Shown: positions 1 to 6,808 of the stretch, piece after piece
Layout of the letters: the number at the start of each line of letters is the position of its first letter
How positions within the stretch are numbered: position 1 is the first letter of the stretch
NCBI GenBank assembly: GCA_016933985.1
Contig: JAFGTU010000032.1
Span: forward strand, 1-9,632
Origin: Sedimentisphaerales bacterium
Lineage (GTDB): Bacteria > Planctomycetota > Phycisphaerae > Sedimentisphaerales > Anaerobacaceae
Direction: 5' to 3'
DNA: 9,632 bases
Made by a program: the position numbers and the translations under genes
The notes under the pieces: model-generated
What the model was told of the DNA's origin: nothing
Databases searched by the model: none
Seen by the model: the letters and a program-made list of their open reading frames with translations, nothing else

Positions 1-2
1 AC

Positions 3-305
3 GAACTCTATCGACTTGAAAAGACAATCAAAGGCACAGGCGACGAAAAGCTCCTGGCCGATTGGCGCCGACTACAGACCTCCGACCACTTCTATTATAT
101 GTGCACCAAGTACTTCGCCGACGGTGACGTGCACAAGTATTTCAATCCGTATGACTCTCCATACGACTCATACATCAATTTTATGAATGTACTTGGCAAC
201 CTCCGGAGCCGCTGCGCCGAACCGAGACCGCCCTTGGGGGGCACATTTCTCGAGGTACCGACGGGCCACAAACCGCCGGATGTTTCGGCTGGTATTGTCG
301 CTTGA
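3..305 (+). CDS. GH57 alpha-amylase, C-terminal fragment (5' end outside window)
   Basis: This is the last 100 codons of a larger gene, read in frame 3 and ending in TGA at 303-305. The stretch around residues 22-64 (WRRLQTSDHFYYMCTKYF, then DGDVHKYFNPYDSPYDSYIN) is the hallmark C-terminal part of the GH57 catalytic region of alpha-amylase type, where a Gln-Thr-Ser-Asp-His-Phe-Tyr-Tyr-Met block is followed by the YDSYINFMNVL helix. GH57 enzymes hydrolyse alpha-1,4-glucans, and this group is usually cytoplasmic and associated with glycogen turnover. The catalytic residues lie upstream of the window and cannot be checked. After NFMNVL the protein carries a Pro/Gly-rich tail of about 33 residues with no recognisable fold. 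The next gene encodes a glycogen debranching enzyme 51 nt downstream on the same strand, which fits a glucan-degradation operon. Family assignment is firm; exact substrate is unknown. Confidence 0.85.
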   Translation, partial: ELYRLEKTIKGTGDEKLLADWRRLQTSDHFYYMCTKYFADGDVHKYFNPYDSPYDSYINFMNVLGNLRSRCAEPRPPLGGTFLEVPTGHKPPDVSAGIVA

Positions 306-356
306 ATCAGTCGTGTCTGTCTCATCGACCAAAAACCGGATGAGTGGGGACAAACT

Positions 357-2381
357 GTGCGAACATTGCAGAGAACCAAAGACTGTACAACGCTGTCAAT
401 TCAGACGGCGAATCTGCCGTTCGATGAGCTGCTTGAAAAAGAGTGGCTGTTGACAAACGGCTCTGGTGGTTACGCCGCCTCAAGCATAATCGGTTGCAAC
501 ACGAGGAGGTATCACGGCCTGCTCATCGGCTCGCTAAATCCTCCCGTCAACAGAGTAATGGCGCTCGCCAACTGCATGGAAATGGTCGTCCGCAACGGCA
601 GGGTATTCAACCTCGCTGGTTTTGAATTCGAAGATAAGATAGCCCCTGAAGGCGTCAAATATCTCAAACAGTTCCGCAAAGATACAGCCGTACACTTCGA
701 TTACGAGATTGATAATATTCACCTGACAAAATCTGTATACCTCCTGCGCGACAGCAACACGGTGGCCGTCGGGTACGACTTTTCGTCTGTCACCGACCCG
801 TTCGATTTCATCGTCAGGCCATTTGTCGGCCTGCGAGACTTCCACTTGCTCCAGAAGTCCTATGCACCGCTTGTTGCCAAGCCGATCGATGACGGAGTTC
901 TGGTCCGCCACGATGTGCCCGCAAGCTGTGAGCTTCGCATCAAATGCCCCGATGGCTCTTTCGAGAAAGACCGCCAGTGGTGGTTCAATTTCGTGTATCG
1001 CTGGGACCAGCGCAGAGGACAGGAGTTCACCGAAGATCTGTGGACACCGGGCTTCTTCAGGTGGACCATAAGCGAGCCCCGGAGGGTTTTGCTGTGGGCG
1101 AATCTGTCCACGAAGGTGAACGCCGATGAAGAAGGAGTAATAGACCTCGACTCGGTCAATAAAGAGCTGCAGGACTACGACCGGCACATCCTGGCGAACA
1201 CCAACGGAGACACTATCCTGCGAACACTCTGCCGGTCGGCCGACCAGTTCGTAACAACACGCTGTCACAACGGAGACGAAAGAACCACAATATTGGCCGG
1301 ATACCCGTGGTTTGCCGACTGGGGCAGAGATACATTTATTGCATTGCCTGGCCTGCTGCTTGCCACAAAACGCTACGACGAGGCCCGCGAAGCACTTGTC
1401 TCGTTTGCCAAAGCCGCCAGCGACGGTATGATTCCAAATCGTTTCGACGACTATGACAACGCTGCGCATTTCAACAGTGTCGATGCGTCCCTTTGGTTTG
1501 TCAACGCCGCCTTTGATTATCTGAAAACGACCAATGATGCCGAAACGTTCAACAGCCGGCTTCTCTCGACTGTTCGCCGCATCATCGATTCGTATAGGAA
1601 GGGAACCCGCTTCGGCATTTGCGCCGACGAGGACGGCCTCATCAACGCCGGAAACGCCGAGACCCAACTTACTTGGATGGATGCCAAATACGCCGACACC
1701 GCCTTCACGCCGCGATATGGCAAGCCCGTCGAAGTCAATGCCCTCTGGTATAATGCCCTGATGCTGCTTGCAGAATACAGCACCGAGTATGAAACTGAAA
1801 ATATGAAGTATTCCAAGTATTCATTCCATTCACTGGCAAGCAACGTCAGGCAAAGTTTCAATGCACTGTTTTGGAACGACGAGCTTGGTCGGCTGAACGA
1901 CTGTATTTTGCCGGACGGCACGGTCGATTCGAGCATGCGCCCCAACCAGATATTTGCCGTCTCTTTGCCCTTCTCACCGCTGACCCCTGCCCGCCAGGCC
2001 AAGGTGGTAAAGGCAGTCGAGAAGGAACTGCTTACCCCTTACGGCCTAAGGACACTCAGTCCTGCCGACAAACGCTACGTCGGCACATACACAGGCCCGC
2101 AGCACGATAGAGACCGTGCCTATCACCAGGGAACGGTCTGGCCGTATCTGATGGGCCCCTTCATCGAAGCGTACCTCAGGGTCAACCGCCACAGCAGAAA
2201 GGCCAAAAAGCAAGCATCTTGCTTCATCAGGCCTTTGCTGGAACACCTGACAAACGACGCCTGCATTGGTCAGCTCTCTGAGATATTCGACGCCGACCCA
2301 CCCCATAGACCGAGGGGCTGCTTTGCGCAGGCGTGGAGCGTCGCCGAGCTTATAAGAGCATATCTGCTCATAAATAGTTGA
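357..2381 (+). CDS. Glycogen debranching enzyme (amylo-alpha-1,6-glucosidase, archaeal/bacterial type)
   Basis: A 674-residue cytoplasmic enzyme expected to remove alpha-1,6-linked glucose at branch points of glycogen or limit dextrins. Residues 24-240 form the N-terminal beta-rich domain, opening with the typical KEWLLTNGSGGYA block and NTRRYHGLL at 48-56. Residues 280-670 form the (alpha/alpha)6 catalytic domain. Its conserved blocks are AGYPWFADWGRDTFIALPGL (314-333, with Asp325 a candidate acid), LTWMDAKY (438-445), VEVNALWYNAL (458-468), HQGTVWPY (590-597) and the terminal SEIFDADPPHRPRGC/FAQAWSVAEL block (641-666, with Glu642 a candidate base). Length fits the family. The start is GTG at 357, preceded by GGGGA at 346-350; an in-frame TTG at 366 is an alternative and changes only three residues. 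It lies 51 nt after the GH57 amylase, so the pair can handle alpha-1,4 and alpha-1,6 links together. It has no signal peptide. Confidence 0.93.
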   Translation: MRTLQRTKDCTTLSIQTANLPFDELLEKEWLLTNGSGGYAASSIIGCNTRRYHGLLIGSLNPPVNRVMALANCMEMVVRNGRVFNLAGFEFEDKIAPEGVKYLKQFRKDTAVHFDYEIDNIHLTKSVYLLRDSNTVAVGYDFSSVTDPFDFIVRPFVGLRDFHLLQKSYAPLVAKPIDDGVLVRHDVPASCELRIKCPDGSFEKDRQWWFNFVYRWDQRRGQEFTEDLWTPGFFRWTISEPRRVLLWANLSTKVNADEEGVIDLDSVNKELQDYDRHILANTNGDTILRTLCRSADQFVTTRCHNGDERTTILAGYPWFADWGRDTFIALPGLLLATKRYDEAREALVSFAKAASDGMIPNRFDDYDNAAHFNSVDASLWFVNAAFDYLKTTNDAETFNSRLLSTVRRIIDSYRKGTRFGICADEDGLINAGNAETQLTWMDAKYADTAFTPRYGKPVEVNALWYNALMLLAEYSTEYETENMKYSKYSFHSLASNVRQSFNALFWNDELGRLNDCILPDGTVDSSMRPNQIFAVSLPFSPLTPARQAKVVKAVEKELLTPYGLRTLSPADKRYVGTYTGPQHDRDRAYHQGTVWPYLMGPFIEAYLRVNRHSRKAKKQASCFIRPLLEHLTNDACIGQLSEIFDADPPHRPRGCFAQAWSVAELIRAYLLINS

Positions 2382-2525
2382 CTTGCAGCACAAACTCGCT
2401 TCGTCCCGACACTGCCAGCCGGGTAATCGGTCAGTCCGAAGTCATAAGGACGTCTCACGGCCTTACGGGTGTGCAGGCCCATGTGTAGCTGTTCGGCTGA
2501 AACCTCACTATTTCACTGCAGCGGC

Positions 2526-3161
2526 TTACCACGTATAGGCCCTGAAGCGGCGTTCGTCGGAGGTGATTGTAATTTTGCCCGCGGCGTTGTTACCACCGTC
2601 GAGCCATCCGGTGATATACAAATCGCCCATGACGTTGCGGACGCGGCTGGTCTCCGAATTCGTCTCCAGAATCGAAAACCCACCGTGACCTATGAAGTAC
2701 AGCTTAGTCGTATCCTCGCCGTTTTCATCACTATAGATTCGCTCGGGTACGATATTCCCCTTGAAGCTGGCCGCCATCACCTGGTGGTCCAGTGTCTTCG
2801 ATATCCAATACTGCCCGGACCACTGGCCTTCTATTGTGCCGTCGGGCAAGATGGCCAGTTGGATGCTTCCCCGTTTCTGCTGGTCCTCCCATGCGTCCGT
2901 CATGAATTGAAGCGCCCCAGCAAGCTGCGGCTGGTCTGGGCTTGGTGTCCCAATCGGCTTCTTTTTCAGTTCGATTAAGTTCTTCGTCCACTGCCGCCAC
3001 GGTGGCGATGTGTCCTTCTCGCCCGTCGTCAGATCGATACCTTCCCCCGTCATTACGACGTAAATGACCAGGCCTATAAGGACAACAATCAGCAGCGACA
3101 ACAGCATAATATACCCGCTTCGCCACGGCGACCGGATATAGTCTGTCTCCCGTCGGTCCAT
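2526..3161 (-). CDS. Membrane-anchored protein of unknown function
   Basis: I do not recognise this 211-residue protein. It has a short basic N-terminus (MDRRETDYIRSPWR), one strong transmembrane segment at residues 16-37, then a hydrophilic linker and a soluble domain from about residue 75. The N-terminus is Arg-rich, so the positive-inside rule predicts the C-terminal domain on the periplasmic side. From residue 98 to 211 the pattern is alternating hydrophobic/polar strands with turns (IQLAILPDGTIEGQWSGQYW, LYFIGHGGFSILE, GDLYITGWLDGG, GKITITSDERRFRAYTW), suggesting an all-beta fold. No enzymatic motif and no lipobox are visible. ATG at 3161 is chosen because an AAGGGAAG site lies 7 nt upstream and a promoter is visible above it. 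The gene converges on the debranching enzyme and diverges from dapL. It is a real gene by frame quality, signal structure and promoter; function is open. Confidence 0.78.
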   Translation of the reverse strand: MDRRETDYIRSPWRSGYIMLLSLLIVVLIGLVIYVVMTGEGIDLTTGEKDTSPPWRQWTKNLIELKKKPIGTPSPDQPQLAGALQFMTDAWEDQQKRGSIQLAILPDGTIEGQWSGQYWISKTLDHQVMAASFKGNIVPERIYSDENGEDTTKLYFIGHGGFSILETNSETSRVRNVMGDLYITGWLDGGNNAAGKITITSDERRFRAYTW

Positions 3162-3168
3162 CCAAATA

Positions 3169-3176
3169 CTTCCCTT
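3169..3176 (-). promoter_or_regulatory. Ribosome binding site of the unknown membrane protein
   Basis: On the minus strand this reads AAGGGAAG, 7 nt before the ATG at 3161. It supports ATG 3161 over a TTG in another frame at 3165, and it is one of the few good Shine-Dalgarno sites in the window. Confidence 0.65.
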
Positions 3177-3220
3177 CTTAAAACAATTGCCGTAGCGTTT
3201 TTCGCCGCTTGGTGTTCTAC

Positions 3221-3234
3221 TCGCATCGCTGCGA
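3221..3234. repeat. Small palindrome at the minus-strand transcription start
   Basis: TCGCA, then four bases, then TGCGA gives a perfect 5-bp inverted repeat with a TCGC loop. It touches the minus-strand -10 box (3234-3239) and covers the position where transcription of the unknown membrane protein should begin. That location fits an operator, or simply a 5' end hairpin. A stem this short can occur by chance. Confidence 0.3.
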
Positions 3235-3262
3235 TTCTACAATCACACCCAACACCCGGCAA
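3234..3262 (-). promoter_or_regulatory. Sigma70-like promoter for the unknown membrane protein
   Basis: On the minus strand, TTGCCG (3262-3257) is followed after exactly 17 nt by TAGAAT (3239-3234). The -35 box matches consensus at 4 of 6 positions and the -10 box at 5 of 6. The predicted start near 3227 leaves a leader of about 65 nt before the ATG at 3161. Confidence 0.5.
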
Positions 3263-3310
3263 TCACAATTTCGGGAATATTAGCCCGGCTGTGTGAGGGC
3301 CAAATCGTAG

Positions 3311-3335
3311 TCGTGACCCCCGCCAGGAATCACGA
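3311..3335. repeat. Inverted repeat midway between divergent promoters
   Basis: TCGTGA (3311-3316) and TCACGA (3330-3335) form a 6-bp inverted repeat with a 13-nt C-rich centre. It lies between the minus-strand -35 (3262) and the plus-strand -35 (3396), a suitable place for a regulator binding site. There is no T-run on either side, so a terminator is unlikely. Confidence 0.3.
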
Positions 3336-3395
3336 AGGCCGACAATTGCAAACGCAAGACCGCATGGTTTGAACCTCTGAAGTTTTGCTTCTAAC

Positions 3396-3424
3396 TTGAC
3401 GGTCTTTCCAAATCCCAATAGAAT
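3396..3424 (+). promoter_or_regulatory. Sigma70-like promoter for the dapL gene run
   Basis: TTGACG (3396-3401) and TAGAAT (3419-3424) are separated by 17 nt, each one base from consensus. Transcription should start near 3431, giving a leader of about 43 nt before the dapL ATG at 3474. It is the only strong promoter seen ahead of the run of six co-directional genes that follows. Confidence 0.65.
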
Positions 3425-3473
3425 CCTTATCCTGTTTGCGATACGTAATGTGAAGCCGTATTTAGAGTGAACT

Positions 3474-4709
3474 ATGGCGACGGTAAATGAAAACTTCCTG
3501 AAGCTCCAGGCGGGCTATCTCTTCCCGGAGATAGGCAAGAGACGACGACAGTTTTCCGCTGAGCGCCCCGAGGCGAAGATAATCTCGTTGGGGATAGGCG
3601 ACGTTACCCAGCCGCTGGCGCCGGCGGTGATTGAGGCGATGCACAGGGCGGTCGATGAAATGGCTCGCAGGGAAACCTTTCGCGGCTACGACGACGGCGG
3701 CATCGGTTACGAATTCCTGCGCAAAGCCATTCAGCAAAACGACTATGCCGCCCGCGGCGTCGATATCGAGCTTGATGAGATATTCATCTCCGATGGTGCG
3801 AAATCCGATACGGCCAATATGCAGGAGATTTTCGGTCTTGACAATATCGTTGCCGTGACCGACCCCGTCTATCCCGTCTATGTCGATACCAACGTAATGG
3901 CAGGGCGCACCGGCCCGGCGGCAGGGCGAGGTACCTATGAAAAAATCGTCTATATGCCCTGCACCGAGGAAAACGGCTTCGTTCCGGAGCTTCCCACGCG
4001 AAAAGTCGATCTGGTTTACCTTTGCTTTCCGAACAACCCGACCGGCGCCGTGGCGACCAAGGAACAGCTTGCAGAATGGGTCGAATACGCCAAAGCGAAC
4101 CAGGCGGTCATTCTCTTTGATGCGGCCTATGAGGCGTTTATCTCCGAGCCGAAGATACCGCACTCGATTTATGAAGTCGATGGCGCCAAGGACGTGGCGA
4201 TAGAGTTCAGGAGCTTTTCAAAAACGGCCGGTTTTACCGGCGTCCGCTGTGCATTTGCCGTTGTGCCGAAACAGTTAAAGGCTCGCACGAAAGACGCCAG
4301 GGCGGTCGAATTAAATCCACTCTGGGCCCGAAGGCACTGCACAAAGTTTAACGGTGTTTCATATATAACGCAGTGCGGTGCAGCGGCTGTTTACAGCAGG
4401 GAAGGCAAACGCCAGACGCAGGAGATAATCGACATCTATATGCAAAACGCCAAACTCATCCGCGAATCGCTCGCGACCATCGGCTATACCGTCTATGGTG
4501 GTGTCAACGCGCCATACATCTGGCTGAAGACACCGAACGGCGTGGGCTCGTGGGAATTCTTCGACAAGCTGCTCGCCGAGGCGAACGTCGTCGGCACACC
4601 CGGGGCCGGCTTCGGCCCGGCCGGCGAAGGGTTCTTTCGCCTGACCGCCTTCGGCGACCCGCAGAACATCAAAGAGGCGCTGAAAAGAATTGAGGCAATG
4701 TCCCTATGA
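3474..4709 (+). CDS. dapL: LL-diaminopimelate aminotransferase
   Basis: A 411-residue PLP-dependent fold type I aminotransferase that converts L-tetrahydrodipicolinate directly to LL-diaminopimelate with glutamate as amino donor, bypassing the acylated intermediates of the DapD/DapC/DapE route. The product feeds lysine and peptidoglycan. Visible marks are IISLGIGDVTQPL (36-48), the FRGYDDGGIGYE substrate-loop region (69-80), ISDGAKSD (105-112), DPVYPVYVDTN (130-140), PNNPTG (186-191), the PLP-contacting DAAYE (216-220) and SFSKTAGFTGVR (247-258), in which Lys250 should form the Schiff base. Length matches the family. The ATG at 3474 has only a weak upstream AGAGTGA. The TGA overlaps the next gene's ATG (ATGA), implying translational coupling with folK. 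DapL is typical of plants, Chlamydiae, Planctomycetes and some other bacteria, which helps place the organism. Confidence 0.95.
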   Translation: MATVNENFLKLQAGYLFPEIGKRRRQFSAERPEAKIISLGIGDVTQPLAPAVIEAMHRAVDEMARRETFRGYDDGGIGYEFLRKAIQQNDYAARGVDIELDEIFISDGAKSDTANMQEIFGLDNIVAVTDPVYPVYVDTNVMAGRTGPAAGRGTYEKIVYMPCTEENGFVPELPTRKVDLVYLCFPNNPTGAVATKEQLAEWVEYAKANQAVILFDAAYEAFISEPKIPHSIYEVDGAKDVAIEFRSFSKTAGFTGVRCAFAVVPKQLKARTKDARAVELNPLWARRHCTKFNGVSYITQCGAAAVYSREGKRQTQEIIDIYMQNAKLIRESLATIGYTVYGGVNAPYIWLKTPNGVGSWEFFDKLLAEANVVGTPGAGFGPAGEGFFRLTAFGDPQNIKEALKRIEAMSL

Positions 4710-5821
4710 ACAGGCACACTGCATACATCGGCTTGGGCAGCAATCTCGGCGAGCGCGAAAACCTCGTCAAAAACGCCCTGCGGATGCTCCGCCAGCTCGA
4801 CGATATCAAAGTCGCTCGGACCAGCGAGCTTATCGAGACGGCGCCGTTGGCTGGTATCGACCAGCCTCCATACATCAACGCCGTCGCCGAGATCAAGACA
4901 CCGCTCAGCGCACAGCAGCTTCATCAAAAGCTCGTCGAGACCGAGAATCTCTTGGGCAGGAAGAGAGAAGGTAAATGGGGCTCGCGAACGGTTGACCTCG
5001 ACCTGCTGCTTTTCGAGGATGAGATTATCCAGACGGATGAGCTGACCATTCCGCATCCGCAGATGCACCTGCGCTCGTTTGTATTGCAGCCGCTCTGCGA
5101 GTTGAGCAGCGACTTAGTGCACCCCTACTTGAAGGTCACAGTTGGTGAGCTTGCGAAGCGCCTCAGCGGACGTGACTTCTTCATAGATGAGGGCAGGCCT
5201 CAGGTTATCTGCATCGCAGGCATTATCGGCTCAGGAAAAACGACGCTGGCAGGCAGGTTGGCCGAGCTGCTTGATTGCCCCACTATCTTCGAGGCCTACG
5301 ACACAAATCCGTTTCTGCCGAAGGTCTATGCCGGCGAAAAACACCTCGCTTTGGATTCGCAGCTTTACTTTCTTACCAGCAGAGCAGAGCAGCTTAAGCC
5401 CGATGCGCTGGAAAACGGCGTGCGGGTCATAGCCGACTACATTTTTGAAAAGGAGCTTATCTACGCGAAGCTGCTGCTCGGCGATGAGCAGTTGAAGCTC
5501 TATGAGAAGCTCTACGAACCGGTTGCTCCGACGGTGACACGTCCGGTCTTAGTAATTCACCTTGTCGAATCGCCGGATGTTTGTCTTGAGCGGATACACA
5601 GGCGAAACCGGCTTTACGAGCAGCAGATTCAGCAGGACTTTCTGGCACAGCTGGCCTCCGGCTATGAGCAGTTATTCGCGGATTACGATGCGGCACCGGT
5701 GATTCGTCTAACGCATTTCGATGCAAATGACCGGTCGGCACTCGAGCATCTGACACAGCACATAAGGTGCTATACGGCCCAGTTATGTCACTGCGAGCAG
5801 GCCGGTGACGAAGCGGTTTAA
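4706..5821 (+). CDS. folK: Fusion of HPPK (FolK) and a deoxynucleoside kinase
   Basis: A 371-residue two-domain protein. Residues 4-158 are 6-hydroxymethyl-7,8-dihydropterin pyrophosphokinase, a folate pathway enzyme that moves pyrophosphate from ATP to the pterin: AYIGLGSNLGERE (6-18), SELIETAPLAGIDQPPYINA (40-59), RTVDLDLLLF (94-103, with Asp97/Asp99 as the metal ligands) and IPHPQMHLRSFVLQPL (115-130). Residues 166-355 form a P-loop kinase of the dCK/dGK deoxynucleoside kinase family: GIIGSGKTT (172-180, Lys178), FEAYDTNPFLPK (195-206, with Glu196 the candidate base), ADYIFEKE (243-250) and an Arg-rich lid RIHRRNRLYEQQI (296-308). It should phosphorylate a deoxynucleoside for salvage; which one cannot be read here. 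The start ATG overlaps the dapL stop by 4 nt, with GAGG 10 nt upstream. The last ~12 residues (QLCHCEQAGDEAV) are encoded by a dispersed-type repeat and are probably not part of the original enzyme. Confidence 0.92.
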   Translation: MNRHTAYIGLGSNLGERENLVKNALRMLRQLDDIKVARTSELIETAPLAGIDQPPYINAVAEIKTPLSAQQLHQKLVETENLLGRKREGKWGSRTVDLDLLLFEDEIIQTDELTIPHPQMHLRSFVLQPLCELSSDLVHPYLKVTVGELAKRLSGRDFFIDEGRPQVICIAGIIGSGKTTLAGRLAELLDCPTIFEAYDTNPFLPKVYAGEKHLALDSQLYFLTSRAEQLKPDALENGVRVIADYIFEKELIYAKLLLGDEQLKLYEKLYEPVAPTVTRPVLVIHLVESPDVCLERIHRRNRLYEQQIQQDFLAQLASGYEQLFADYDAAPVIRLTHFDANDRSALEHLTQHIRCYTAQLCHCEQAGDEAV

Positions 5822-5828
5822 TAGATTC
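5786..5828. repeat. Dispersed-type repeat (TGTCAxTGCGAG...GACGAAGC family) inside the kinase 3' end
   Basis: TGTCACTGCGAGCAGG followed by GTGACGAAGCGGTTTAATAG resembles the TGTCATTGCGAGC...GACGAAGCAATCT intergenic repeats seen in many bacterial genomes. It spans the last ~11 codons of the FolK-kinase fusion, its TAA stop (5819-5821) and a few bases beyond. Recognition is from memory of the repeat type; only one copy is in this window, so copy number in this genome is not shown. It is immediately followed by a second repeat type. Confidence 0.5.
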
Positions 5829-5839
5829 GAGCAAGACCC

Positions 5840-5867
5840 TGTCATTCCCGCGAAAGTGGGAATCCAT
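5840..5867. repeat. Palindromic repeat of the GTCATTCCCGCGAA...GGGAATCCA type
   Basis: The core ATTCCCGC (5844-5851), GAAA loop (5852-5855) and GTGGGAAT (5856-5863) form an 8-bp stem with one G-U pair as RNA and a GNRA tetraloop. The flanks TGTC and CCA complete the widespread TGTCATTCCCGCGAAxGxGGGAATCCA sequence found as scattered intergenic copies in diverse bacteria. It sits in the 82-nt gap between the kinase fusion and panC. In the mRNA the hairpin could act as a processing or stability element; there is no T-run, so it is not a classical terminator. Confidence 0.7.
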
Positions 5868-5903
5868 AAGCTCCGAAGTACAGTCTCGTTAGAATGCCTG
5901 AAT

Positions 5904-6761
5904 ATGGAAGTTGTTGGGACTATCACCGAGGTGCGGGCGGCGGTCGGCCGCGCGCGAAACAGCGGCAGGACAATTGGTCTTGTGCCGACGATGGGAGCAT
6001 TGCACGTTGGCCACGTTTCCCTGATTGAACGCTGCGTAGAGGACGGCCATTTCACTATTGTCAGTATATTCGTCAATCCGACGCAGTTCGGCCCCGGCGA
6101 GGATTTTGAGAAATACCCCCGGCCTCTCGATGCCGACCTGCAAATCTGTCAAGAGCACGAGGTTGACCTTGTCTTTGCACCTGCTGCCGCCGATATGTAC
6201 CCATCGGAGAATCTTAGCTGGGTAAACGTCGAGAAAATGACCAGCTCGCTCTGCGGGCGTTCGCGCCCGGGGCATTTTCGCGGTGTGGCGACGGTATGCG
6301 CGAAACTCTTTAACATAGCCCAGCCCGATGTCGCGTACTTCGGCCAAAAGGACGCCCAGCAGGCCGTCGTCATAAAAAAAATGGCAGCCGACCTGAATTT
6401 CCAAATGCAAATCGTTGTCTGCCCGACCATCCGCGAAGCCGACGGCCTGGCCGTCAGCTCACGCAACCAATACCTCAGCTCCCGGCAGCGAAAAGACGCC
6501 GCTTGTCTCTACAGGGCGCTCGAAAAATGCAAATCACTCGTTAGGTCTGGCACGACGGACAGCAAGACCATCATCGCCGAGATGACAAAGACAATCGAAG
6601 CCGTCCCGTCGGTTGACGATATCGAATACATCGAAATCGTCGATGCCAAATCGCTCGAGCCGCTGGCGGCGGTCACTCAAAAGGCGCTCGTTGCACTTGC
6701 AGTCCGCATCGGCCCCGCCCGCCTCATCGACAACATTCTGCTGGACGCACCGGACGATTGA
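5904..6761 (+). CDS. panC: Pantothenate synthetase (pantoate-beta-alanine ligase)
   Basis: A 285-residue cytoplasmic enzyme that joins pantoate and beta-alanine using ATP through a pantoyl-adenylate. The family blocks are all present: LVPTMGALHVGHVSLI (26-41, with His34/His37 the HIGH-type signature), SIFVNPTQFGPGEDFEKYPR (54-73), RSRPGHFRGVATV (119-131), AYFGQKDAQQA (144-154, with Gln148 and Lys149 in the active site) and READGLAVSSRNQYLS (177-192, the KMSKS-like loop). The start is ATG at 5904, which gives the usual family length. An in-frame GTG at 5805 would add 33 residues translated from the repeat-containing gap and is rejected. No clear Shine-Dalgarno precedes 5904. The gene stands between folK-dNK and panD; panB is not in the window, so ketopantoate hydroxymethyltransferase must be encoded elsewhere. 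Confidence 0.95.
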   Translation: MEVVGTITEVRAAVGRARNSGRTIGLVPTMGALHVGHVSLIERCVEDGHFTIVSIFVNPTQFGPGEDFEKYPRPLDADLQICQEHEVDLVFAPAAADMYPSENLSWVNVEKMTSSLCGRSRPGHFRGVATVCAKLFNIAQPDVAYFGQKDAQQAVVIKKMAADLNFQMQIVVCPTIREADGLAVSSRNQYLSSRQRKDAACLYRALEKCKSLVRSGTTDSKTIIAEMTKTIEAVPSVDDIEYIEIVDAKSLEPLAAVTQKALVALAVRIGPARLIDNILLDAPDD

Positions 6762-6797
6762 AATATAATGGCCGTCAAACGCCGAAACTTTCGCTGC

Positions 6798-6803
6798 TGA
6801 GGA
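6798..6803 (+). promoter_or_regulatory. Ribosome binding site of panD
   Basis: TGAGGA lies 5 nt before the ATG at 6809 and fixes that codon as the start, in preference to an in-frame TTG at 6758 that overlaps the panC stop. Confidence 0.65.
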
Positions 6804-6808
6804 AAAAT

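Larger units (their letters stand above)
3162..3473. other. Divergent intergenic control region
   Basis: This 312-nt non-coding stretch separates two divergently transcribed genes. It holds the minus-strand leader and promoter of the unknown membrane protein, a 14-bp palindrome over the predicted minus-strand transcription start, a 6-bp inverted repeat in the middle, and the plus-strand promoter of the dapL run. No open reading frame of convincing quality and no RNA gene was seen. Confidence 0.7.

Noticed and set aside
534..1667. Long minus-strand open frame of 377 codons
   Set aside because: It lies fully antisense to the debranching enzyme, whose conserved motifs are unmistakable in the plus frame. 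The translated minus frame shows no motif, and long antisense frames are common in GC-rich coding DNA.
2411..2435. Hairpin ACTG...CCG-GGTAAT-CGG...CAGT after the debranching enzyme gene
   Set aside because: The stem is interrupted and short, with no T-run on either strand, so I do not call it a terminator or a riboswitch.
2469..2978. Plus-strand open frame of 169 codons opposite the unknown membrane protein
   Set aside because: The minus-strand frame has a coherent transmembrane segment, ribosome binding site and promoter; the plus frame has a scrambled composition and no signal for expression.
3462..4163. Minus-strand open frame of 233 codons opposite dapL
   Set aside because: The plus strand carries an intact DapL with all active-site blocks over the same bases; the antisense product has no recognisable feature or upstream signal.
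5805..5903. N-terminal extension of panC from GTG 5805
   Set aside because: The extra 33 residues are a translation of the repeat and gap, unlike any PanC N-terminus, and would make the protein longer than the family. ATG 5904 gives the expected MEVVGTITEVR start.
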